Below are positions 6,535-13,998 of a stretch of 34,665 bases of DNA, one piece after another. A program made the position numbers and the translations under genes. Positions within the stretch are counted from its first letter, which is position 1, and each line of letters opens with the position of its first letter. This DNA comes from Verrucomicrobiota bacterium. GTDB taxonomy: Bacteria > Verrucomicrobiota > Verrucomicrobiia > Verrucomicrobiales > Akkermansiaceae. The notes under the pieces are model-generated. The model made no database searches and had not been told where the DNA came from. It was given only the letters and a program-made list of their open reading frames with translations. The stretch lies in NCBI GenBank assembly GCA_026397725.1, contig JAPLUI010000306.1, positions 1 to 34,665 of the forward strand, written 5' to 3'.

Positions 6535-8787
6535 TCACGGCAGCTCCGGCGTCTCCTCGCGCAATTCGCCATTCACCCGGACCCGGACCTTGCGCTGCTT
6601 GTCGGGTGTCTTGTCGGCAACGATCCGGCAGGCGGTGACTCTGCCGTCTTGCCATGCGCAATCGACCCTGTAGCCGCCGCGGGCACGCAGGCCCTTGAAC
6701 GAGCCTGCCTTCGCCCAGTCCGCAGGAATGGCGGGCAGCAGCGAGATTTCGTCCGCGTGGGATTGCAGCAACATTTCAGCCATCACGCCGGTGATGCCGA
6801 GGTTGCCGTCAATCTGATAGATCCCGCCGCAGGCGAAGGCGAACAGGTTGGGAAAGGTGTTGTAGGTGAGCAGGCCGCGCACCATGACGCCGGCCTTGCC
6901 GCCGTCGCCCAAGCGTGCCCACATTCCGCACCGCCAGGGCCAGGCCCAGGATTGGCGGCTGTCGCCGGTGGTGGTGGCGGCGGTGAACGCGAGGTCCTTG
7001 CTTTGATCATTGATGCCGCTGCGGGCGAGCAGGGAAATGGTGGCGGCCTTCGCCAGTTCGGGCGTCTTGGTCACGCTGATCTGGCGGCCGGGATAAACGG
7101 CGAACAAATGCGAGGTGTGGCGGTGGATGTCCCCCGGTTCGTCGCGATCCGTCTGCCATTCCTGCAACTGCCCCCATTTGCCAATCTTGTTGGGCGCGAG
7201 GCGCGACTGGAGTCCGGCAATCGTCTGTTGATAACCGGCATCGACCCCGAGTTCCCGGGCGGCGATTAGATAGTCCTCGAACAGTTCCCAAATGAGTTGC
7301 TGATCATGCATCACGCCATCCTCGGTCGGGCCGTGCTCGGGCGACCAGCCTTGCGGCACGACCAGCGAGCCGTCGGGCAGCGCCTTGAGGCGATCCTCCC
7401 AGAGTTGGCAGATTTCCTTGAGCATCGGATAGCCGGTCTTGGTTAGAAACGCACGGTCGCGGGTGAACGCCCAGTGGTCGAAGACATGGGTGGCATACCA
7501 GGCGCTGGAGGGGATGTTCCAGTTCCAGGCGTTACCCCCGAAAATGCTCTGGCTGGTGCGGGCCGTCCAGCCGCGCGTTTTTTCGCCGAACTCCTTGCGG
7601 GTGGCGATGCGGCACGCTTCGGCCTGGGAGACGAAGAAATCCAGCAGCGGCTCGTGGCACTCGGGAAGATTGGCGGCTTCCGCTCCCCAGTAGTTCATTT
7701 CGACGTTGATGTTGCTGTGATAATCCGAGGCCCACGCGGGATCGTTGGAATCGCACCACAGTCCTTGCAAGTTTGCGGGAAGACCACCGGGGCGCGAACA
7801 ACTGACAAGCAGGTAGCGGCCATGGTTGAAGATCATTTCCTCAAGATCAGGATCGGCACCGTTGGCGGCATAGCGCTTGAGGCGCTCGGCGGTGGGCAAT
7901 GCGGCGACGTCCGTGGCGGTGTCGCCAAGATTGACCTGGGCGCGTGTCATGAACGGCGTGAAGTCCGCAAGGTGGGCTTGGCGCAGGGTGGCGAAATCCC
8001 TTTTCGCCGCCGCCTCGAGTTGCGGCGCGGGCGCGGTGCCGGTGCGCCAGCCGGCTCTGAAATCAGGCTTGTAGTCGGTGCGGGCGTCGAGGAGCAAGGT
8101 GAGTTCATGGCAACCCTCGAAGACGAGCGCGTCGCCCTCGACCCGGGATTTTCCGCCACCGGGAATGAGGCGCAGCTCGGCGGCATGGCGGAGCGTGTTG
8201 GGCTGGGCACCGGCGAAGCGCAGGCTGTTGGCGCTTGCGCTGGTGGCCGCGCCTTGAGCGGACTTCAACGTGATGCGGCCGCTCAGCGAGCCGGGTTTGT
8301 CGGCCGCGTAATGGAACGCCAAAACCTGGTCGGGATGGCTCGCCAGCGACTGGCGGGTGAACTTCGCTCCGTTCCGGGTGAAGCTCGTCGTGTGGATGCC
8401 GGTGGCGAGGTCCAGTTCGCGCCGGTAATCCGTTGGCGTATTCGCCGCTGCCGCCACGTCATCCGGTTGCCGCCATTCGATGGTGAAACCGCCGAAGTTG
8501 CGGTAATTGCCGAACCCGTGGTCGCCGGTTTGGAAGTCGCCGTTCCAGTTGTTGTCGCCGGACCAGAGGCTTTGCTCGTTGAACTGGACGACCTCCTTGA
8601 TCACGCCGCCAAAGGACATCGCGCCGAGGCGGCCGTTGCCGATGGGATAGCATTCTTGCGACCAATTCGTCGCCGGTTGATTGGCGAACAGGGTGTGGGT
8701 GGCGGATGGGGAAGCGGGAGCGGCGATGGATGCCGCCGGAAGCAGGGCAAGGCCCAGCAGGAATGATTTATGGGATAGGTGTTGCAT
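6535..8787 (-). CDS. GH95 alpha-L-fucosidase (secreted)
   Basis: A 750-residue protein with signal peptide (LLGLALLPAASIAAPA) and full GH95 architecture: N-terminal beta-domain with YPIGNGRLGAMSFGG (47-61) and FNEQSLWSGD, then an (alpha/alpha)6 barrel. Hallmarks are NLQGLWCDSN, NINVEMNYW (Asn359 and Asn361, matching the catalytic Asn pair of Bifidobacterium AfcA), SPEHGPTEDGVMHDQQ (Glu484, presumed general acid), HRHTSHLFAVYPGRQIS and QIDGNLG (Asp660). All residues expected for activity are present. The family cleaves alpha-1,2-fucosyl, and in some members alpha-L-galactosyl, bonds by inversion. It starts 5 bases after the upstream beta-helix/PATR gene and ends 17 before GH2. Together this suggests attack on fucosylated galactans or glycoprotein-like glycans outside the cytoplasm. 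Confidence 0.95.
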   Translation of the reverse strand: MQHLSHKSFLLGLALLPAASIAAPASPSATHTLFANQPATNWSQECYPIGNGRLGAMSFGGVIKEVVQFNEQSLWSGDNNWNGDFQTGDHGFGNYRNFGGFTIEWRQPDDVAAAANTPTDYRRELDLATGIHTTSFTRNGAKFTRQSLASHPDQVLAFHYAADKPGSLSGRITLKSAQGAATSASANSLRFAGAQPNTLRHAAELRLIPGGGKSRVEGDALVFEGCHELTLLLDARTDYKPDFRAGWRTGTAPAPQLEAAAKRDFATLRQAHLADFTPFMTRAQVNLGDTATDVAALPTAERLKRYAANGADPDLEEMIFNHGRYLLVSCSRPGGLPANLQGLWCDSNDPAWASDYHSNINVEMNYWGAEAANLPECHEPLLDFFVSQAEACRIATRKEFGEKTRGWTARTSQSIFGGNAWNWNIPSSAWYATHVFDHWAFTRDRAFLTKTGYPMLKEICQLWEDRLKALPDGSLVVPQGWSPEHGPTEDGVMHDQQLIWELFEDYLIAARELGVDAGYQQTIAGLQSRLAPNKIGKWGQLQEWQTDRDEPGDIHRHTSHLFAVYPGRQISVTKTPELAKAATISLLARSGINDQSKDLAFTAATTTGDSRQSWAWPWRCGMWARLGDGGKAGVMVRGLLTYNTFPNLFAFACGGIYQIDGNLGITGVMAEMLLQSHADEISLLPAIPADWAKAGSFKGLRARGGYRVDCAWQDGRVTACRIVADKTPDKQRKVRVRVNGELREETPELP

Positions 8788-8792
8788 GAGAG

Positions 8793-11468
8793 TTATGGTT
8801 TGTTTCTGGCACCGTCGGCACCCACCCCGGTCCGGGACTGAGACGGAGAGGCCCCACCCGTTACCCGCAGGCGGCCCGGTCCGGAAAATGAATTGGGATG
8901 GCTGGTCGCGCTGTAGGTTCCGGCGGGCATTTTCCGTCCCCCAAGCAGGAGGCCAGCGATGTCGTCCGTGCCGTCAAAGGCAAGGTCAAGGCGCGCGCCA
9001 GCGCCGATGCTCACCGTGGAGGCATCGGCCAGCGAGGCATGCAGCAAGCGGAGGGTGCCGGCATGGACCGTGGTGTTGCCGGTATAGGTGTTGGCTTGGT
9101 TCAGCGTCCACGTTCCAGCGCCGGATTTCAGGAGTCCGCCGCTGCCGGGGAGCTTGTAACTGAGGTCGCCATCGCCCGCGCCTGTTAGCGTGAGGGTGCC
9201 GCCCGCGCTGGCGAGGGTGTCGCCATAGTCGTAGCGATAGCCGAGGCGGAATGCTTCGCCGGCGGTGGCGGAGTCGAGGGTGGCTCCGGCGGCCCCCACG
9301 GTGAACAACCGGCCGGCTCCCGAGGCATCGGCCGGATTGCCCGGTCCGGTGTGGCGGAGGGTCCCGCCGTCGATGAGGTTATCGGTGGCTTGCACCCCTT
9401 GGTAACCGAAAGTGGCGTCCCAGCCCCACCCGCCGCTGAAGCTGAGGACGGCCCCGTTTCCGATGCTCAGCACCCCGGCTCCGCTGTTCTTGAAAACCCG
9501 CGCATCGGGTGTTAGGACGAGGGTGCCACCGGCGACGTTGAGGTTGCCGGAGAAGGTGTTCTCCGCGGCAAGGGTAAGGGTGGCAGCTCCGGTTTTCGTT
9601 AGACCGGCGCTGCCCGCGAGGGATGAAGAAATCGTGGCATCGGCCTGGGTGGCGATGGTCCCTTCGGAGAGTTGCAGCACACCCCTGCGGAGATCGTAGG
9701 AACCGCTGCCGGGCGGGAGGAAGTGGAGGCGAGCGGCGACGAGGGTGCCGTCCAGGGTGACGGTGCCGGCCTTGCCGTTTCTCGCGCCAAAGGTCGCGGT
9801 GGCCGAACCGGGCAAGGTGGTGTTGGTGGTGCCGTTCCACCACGACCGGCTGGTGCCGCTCCAGGTGCCGGAACCGTCTTGCGCACCCGGAGTTGCAGGT
9901 TGCGCATCCCAGATCGAGCGAGTCGGCACGACCGCGCTGCCGTTGTAGGCCCCGAAGTTGGGCCGCGATGAGGGTGACACCGGATTCCCCCAGTAATCCA
10001 GGCCGCCGTTGTTAGGCACGCGGACTCCTGCGGACAGGGCAGGGGAGCCGGCAGTCAGCTTGTAGCCATCCACGGAAGCAAGTCCTTTGCCGCCGCTGCC
10101 GGGGGCGACCAGGAGCGGATTGGCGAGGATTTTCCGGGCATCCGCCGCGATATGATAGTTCCCGAAGTAAAGGTTGCCATCGAAGGTGCAGCCACCCGGC
10201 GCGTTGAAGGCCCCGGAGCCGATGTTGATGAAGATGTTGTTCCTGAAGAGGATGTCACTGCCGTTGCTGGACGCCCCCTGCTCGAACATCGGCGGGTTGG
10301 CATTCCTGACGTAGATCGTGTTGTTATAGATCTGATAGCCGTGGTTGCCATCGCCATGGACGAGGAAAACCCGGCCGCCGGCGGCGCAACCGTCGTTCTG
10401 GCTGATGTTGTAGCGGGCAATGTTGCCCTTGCCGTTGCCATCGCAGCACATGTTGAGAAAACCGCCTTCGTTGTCGTGGCAGTAGTTGTATTGGTAAATG
10501 CAGTTTTGGCTGCTGTTGTCGAAATCGAAGGCCATACCGTCGAAGCGCGTCTTCGTTTCGCAAACTTCATTATGCTGGAACACCACATTCTCACAGAAAT
10601 ACGGCCAGACGCCCGCATGGCCTTGACCCAGCGTGTTGTTGTTAGATGCGCGGACGAAGTTGTGCTCGATGACGGAATCCTTGACACACCACGGGATGAT
10701 GCCGTCGCCGCCGATATTCTCGAGGAGGTTCCCGGCGATGCGCACATTGGTGGATGGCAGGTACGGTCCGAGTCCGCTCCAATTCGAGTTCGGGTCCTGC
10801 GGCTTGTTGATCCACAGTGATTGCATGAGAATGCCTTCGCGGCTCACGTCGCGGATCGTGTTGTTCTCGATGACGATGGCGGTCCATTTCGATGGCACGG
10901 AGGGTTTCGAAATGGTGATGGAGAAGACAATCCCGCCGCTTTCCTTGCCGTCGATGTAGTTCGTCATGACACCGGCGACATCGTGGATGTCGCAGTTTCT
11001 CACCGCGATGCCGGAGAGTGTGCCGACGCAATCGTTGCGGATCAGGATGCCCATCTTCTTGGGCTCGGCCGAACCGTTGTTCGTAACTTCCAGGTTGTTG
11101 ATGCTCCAGTATTGCTGGTTCTCAAGCAACACCGCGCCGCCGGCGACACCGCCGCCGTGAATGACGGGCTTGGTGCCATCGCCATAACGGTCGATGGTGA
11201 TCTTCGCGGAGGCGGTGCCGGAGCCCTGCGGATGCAAACAGCCGGTCCAGGTGGAGCCCGCTTTCAGCAGGAGTCGGTCGCCGGGTTGGAAGGTCGTGGC
11301 ATTGACCTTGCCGAGAGCTTGCCAGGCAAGTACCGGGCTTAGCCCGCTGGCGGCATCATTGCCGGCGGCGGCGTCGAGGTAATAGGTGCTTGCATGACAT
11401 TCGTTAGGAAGCATCGCGAAGACAGCGGCACCCAACAGCAAGCGGAAGGTAATGGAACGGGGAGTCAC
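8793..11468 (-). CDS. Secreted right-handed beta-helix protein with C-terminal PATR repeats
   Basis: An 891-residue protein; GTG start (MTPRSITFRLLLGAAVF, signal peptide to about residue 26). Residues 27-510 form a right-handed parallel beta-helix of the type seen in polysaccharide lyases and surface proteins: STYYLDAAAGNDAASG, TFQPGDRLLLKAGSTWTG, then many turns such as NLEVTNNG, NCDIHDVAG, IENNTIRDVSREGI. Residues about 525-870 carry autotransporter-associated beta-strand repeats (GLTKTGAATLTLAAENTFSG, SGAGTWTLNQANTYTGNTTV). The end PAGTYSATSHPNSFSGPGRL is the usual PATR-array finish. No autotransporter beta-barrel. Its helix is nearly identical to that of the next gene upstream (11504-13963), so the two arose by tandem duplication with different C-termini. 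It precedes GH95 by 5 bases. Lyase activity is possible but unproven. Confidence 0.88.
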   Translation of the reverse strand: MTPRSITFRLLLGAAVFAMLPNECHASTYYLDAAAGNDAASGLSPVLAWQALGKVNATTFQPGDRLLLKAGSTWTGCLHPQGSGTASAKITIDRYGDGTKPVIHGGGVAGGAVLLENQQYWSINNLEVTNNGSAEPKKMGILIRNDCVGTLSGIAVRNCDIHDVAGVMTNYIDGKESGGIVFSITISKPSVPSKWTAIVIENNTIRDVSREGILMQSLWINKPQDPNSNWSGLGPYLPSTNVRIAGNLLENIGGDGIIPWCVKDSVIEHNFVRASNNNTLGQGHAGVWPYFCENVVFQHNEVCETKTRFDGMAFDFDNSSQNCIYQYNYCHDNEGGFLNMCCDGNGKGNIARYNISQNDGCAAGGRVFLVHGDGNHGYQIYNNTIYVRNANPPMFEQGASSNGSDILFRNNIFINIGSGAFNAPGGCTFDGNLYFGNYHIAADARKILANPLLVAPGSGGKGLASVDGYKLTAGSPALSAGVRVPNNGGLDYWGNPVSPSSRPNFGAYNGSAVVPTRSIWDAQPATPGAQDGSGTWSGTSRSWWNGTTNTTLPGSATATFGARNGKAGTVTLDGTLVAARLHFLPPGSGSYDLRRGVLQLSEGTIATQADATISSSLAGSAGLTKTGAATLTLAAENTFSGNLNVAGGTLVLTPDARVFKNSGAGVLSIGNGAVLSFSGGWGWDATFGYQGVQATDNLIDGGTLRHTGPGNPADASGAGRLFTVGAAGATLDSATAGEAFRLGYRYDYGDTLASAGGTLTLTGAGDGDLSYKLPGSGGLLKSGAGTWTLNQANTYTGNTTVHAGTLRLLHASLADASTVSIGAGARLDLAFDGTDDIAGLLLGGRKMPAGTYSATSHPNSFSGPGRLRVTGGASPSQSRTGVGADGARNKP
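10035..11468 (-). repeat. Large duplicated block (beta-helix coding sequence), copy 1; copy 2 at about 12520-13963
   Basis: The sequence from roughly PNNGGLDYWGNPVS back to the start codon is repeated in the neighbouring gene in the same order. A 60-base stretch compared by eye (10201-10260 against about 12698-12757) differs at 3 positions. The similarity extends into the leader (GCGGATGAGAAAGGATAGAT at both 11474 and 13970). Beyond copy 1 the coding sequences diverge into PATR repeats on one side and the jelly-roll module on the other, which marks the swap junction. Confidence 0.85.
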
Positions 11469-11503
11469 GGGTGGCGGATGAGAAAGGATAGATGAGGCCG
11501 GAA

Positions 11504-13963
11504 TTATCTGGTCACCTTGAGGCGGCCGAAGAGTGTGGTGTTTGATTCCCTTGGCACGGTGACGATCACTTCGTCGATGCCGGCGTCCGGCGTGTCCGGA
11601 GTGATGGAGACCATGCCGCCATCAGTTAGGGTCACCTCGGTCCACCCGCTCGGCGTCAGGTCGCTGCCGTATTGGAACGTCTGGCTGGTATCGGCGGTGG
11701 ACGCGTGGCGGCGGTGGAAGGTGAAGACGAGATCATCCCCGGACGCACTTGCCGTTGGCAGGATGGCCGTGGAGGAAAGCGCGGGATCGCCGTTCTGCAG
11801 GACATATTCCAGGAGATTGGCAATGCCATCGTGATCGGGGTCACCAGCGGGGGTCTTGTCGGTGAGCAGCGGCCAGGCGGCGTTGATCCAGGAGTCGAAA
11901 ACGGTGCCTGCCGGTGGGGTCACGCTGAGGCCGGGGTCGTCCATGTAAACGTAATTGGGGTGGCCATTGGTGGAGCCTCCGTCGGTACCAAAGGAAATGC
12001 CTACTGTCTTCCCGATGTCGGCAGCCGTCGTCACGTAGCTGGTCGTCAACTCCGTCCAATCCTGGTTGGCCGGGTAATTCGGCTGGGCAAACGCCACGCC
12101 GACGTTGTCAAGTGTCAGCGTGAGGTTGAACCAGGCCCCGCCTACCAGAATGTCGGAGGTCTTCGCCCACACGGAAGCGGTGATCGTTTCGCCGGCGAAA
12201 CCGACCGTGTAGGTGCTATGCTGCGAGAGGGAGTTCCAGCCATAGCCCCAACAGTTCCAAAGACCCCGGCTGCCGGTATGGGCGACGGGCGAACCACCAG
12301 CCGGGCCCGCGCGGCTCCAACCGGTGAACGCAACCGAACTGTTAGGATCGTCCCACCCGCTGCCCCCCGCTTCGAGGGAGGCGTTGAGCAGCGGGATGGG
12401 CCCGGCGGTGATCGGGGTGACCAACACCGCGCTGCCGTTGTAGGCCCCGAGGTGGGGCGGCGATGAGGATGACACCGGATTCCCCCAGAAATCCAGGCCT
12501 GCATTGTTAGGCACGGTGGTTCCGGCGGACAGGGCAGGGGAGCCGCTGCGCAGCTTGTAGCCGTCCACCGAAGCGAGGCCGTTGCCACCGCTGCCGGGAG
12601 CAACCAATAGCGGATTGGCGAGGGTTTTCCGGGCATCCGCGGCGATATGATAGTTGCCGGAGTAAAGGTTGCCATCGAAGGTGCAGCCACCCGGTGCGTT
12701 GAACGAGCCGGAGCCGATGTTGATGAAGATGTTGTTCCTGAAGAGGATGTCACTGCCGTTGCTGGCCCCACCCTGTTCGAACATCGGCGGGTTCGCATTC
12801 CCGACGTAGATGGTGTTGTTATAGATCTGATAGCCGTGGTTGCCGTCGCCATGAACGAGGAAGACCCGGCCACCCGCGACGCAGCCGTCGTTCTGGCTGA
12901 TGTTGTAGCGGGCGATGTTGCCATTGGCGTTGCTATCGCAGCACATGTTGAGAAACCCGCCCTCGTTGTCGTGGCAATAGTTGTATTGGTAAATGCAGTT
13001 CTGGTTGCTGCTGTCGAAATCGAAGGCCATGCCGTCGAAACGCGTCTTGGTTTCGCAGACCTCATTGTATTGGAAAACCACATTCTCACAGAAATACGGC
13101 CAGACGCCCGCATGGCCTTGGCCAAGGGTGTTGTTGTTAGACGCACGCACGAAGTTATGCTCGACGACGGAATCCTTGACGCACCAGAGGATGATGCCGT
13201 CGCCGCCGATATTCTCGAGGATGTTGCCGGCGATGCGCACGTTGGTGGATGCCAGGTAGGGACCGAGGCCGCTCCAATTCGAGTTCGGGTCCTGCGGTTT
13301 GTTGATCCAGAATGATTGCATCAGAATGCCTTCGCGGATCGCGTCGCGGATCGTGTTGCTCTCGATGACGATGTCGGTCCATTTCGATGGCACGGCGGCA
13401 TTCGAAATGGTGATGGAGAAGACGATCCCGCCGCTTTCCTTGCCGTCGATGTAGTTCGTCATGACACCGGCGACGTCGTGGATGTCGCAGTTTTTCACCT
13501 CGATGCCGGAGAGCGTGCCGACGCAATCGTTGCGGATCAGGATGCCCATTTTCTTGGGCTCGGCCGATCCGTTGTTCGTGACTTCCAGGTTGTTGATGCT
13601 CCAGTATTGCTGGTTCTCAAGCAACACCGCGCCGCCGGCGACACCGCCGCCGTGAATGACGGGCTTGGCGCCACTGTCATAACGGTCGATGGTGATTTTT
13701 TCAGCGCTGCTGCCGGAGCCCTGCGGATGCAAGCGGCCGGTCCAGGTGGAGCCCGCTTTGAGCAGGAGTTGGTCGCCGGGTTGGAAGGTCGTGGCATTGA
13801 CCTTGCCGAGGGATTGCCAGGCCAGCGCCGGGCTTTGCCCGCTGGCGGTGTCATCGCCGGAGCTGGCGTCGAGGTAATAGGTGCTTGCCTGGCATTCGTC
13901 AGGATGCAAAGCGAAGACAGCGGCACCCAACAGCAAGCGGAAGGAAATGGAACGGGGAGTCAT
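11504..13963 (-). CDS. Secreted beta-helix protein with jelly-roll-like module and DPDHDG C-terminal module
   Basis: About 819 residues from ATG at 13963 (MTPRSISFRLLLGAAVF). The frame stays open 59 codons further upstream, but that part overlaps the 3' end of the neighbouring gene and is not homologous to the paralogue, so I reject it. Residues 27-500 repeat the beta-helix of 8793-11468 almost exactly. After LLNASLEAGGSGW comes a module of about 160 residues (RGLWNCWGYGWNSLSQ, ITASVWAKTS, WFNLTLTLDNVGVAFAQPNY, DIGKTVGISFGTDGG, YVYMDDPGLSV), probably a carbohydrate-binding-like beta-sandwich. The final 130 residues begin FDSWINAAWPLLTDKTPAGD and include DPDHDGIANLLEYVLQNGDP, a likely calcium-binding loop. 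The 35-base gap to the next gene matches the gap of its paralogue, so the duplication unit includes the leader. Confidence 0.86.
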   Translation of the reverse strand: MTPRSISFRLLLGAAVFALHPDECQASTYYLDASSGDDTASGQSPALAWQSLGKVNATTFQPGDQLLLKAGSTWTGRLHPQGSGSSAEKITIDRYDSGAKPVIHGGGVAGGAVLLENQQYWSINNLEVTNNGSAEPKKMGILIRNDCVGTLSGIEVKNCDIHDVAGVMTNYIDGKESGGIVFSITISNAAVPSKWTDIVIESNTIRDAIREGILMQSFWINKPQDPNSNWSGLGPYLASTNVRIAGNILENIGGDGIILWCVKDSVVEHNFVRASNNNTLGQGHAGVWPYFCENVVFQYNEVCETKTRFDGMAFDFDSSNQNCIYQYNYCHDNEGGFLNMCCDSNANGNIARYNISQNDGCVAGGRVFLVHGDGNHGYQIYNNTIYVGNANPPMFEQGGASNGSDILFRNNIFINIGSGSFNAPGGCTFDGNLYSGNYHIAADARKTLANPLLVAPGSGGNGLASVDGYKLRSGSPALSAGTTVPNNAGLDFWGNPVSSSSPPHLGAYNGSAVLVTPITAGPIPLLNASLEAGGSGWDDPNSSVAFTGWSRAGPAGGSPVAHTGSRGLWNCWGYGWNSLSQHSTYTVGFAGETITASVWAKTSDILVGGAWFNLTLTLDNVGVAFAQPNYPANQDWTELTTSYVTTAADIGKTVGISFGTDGGSTNGHPNYVYMDDPGLSVTPPAGTVFDSWINAAWPLLTDKTPAGDPDHDGIANLLEYVLQNGDPALSSTAILPTASASGDDLVFTFHRRHASTADTSQTFQYGSDLTPSGWTEVTLTDGGMVSITPDTPDAGIDEVIVTVPRESNTTLFGRLKVTR

Positions 13964-13998
13964 GGATTGCGGATGAGAAAGGATAGATGAGGTCGGAA

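Noticed and set aside
7474..8766. 430-codon plus-strand frame
   Set aside because: Entirely antisense to the clear GH95 gene; no domain visible.
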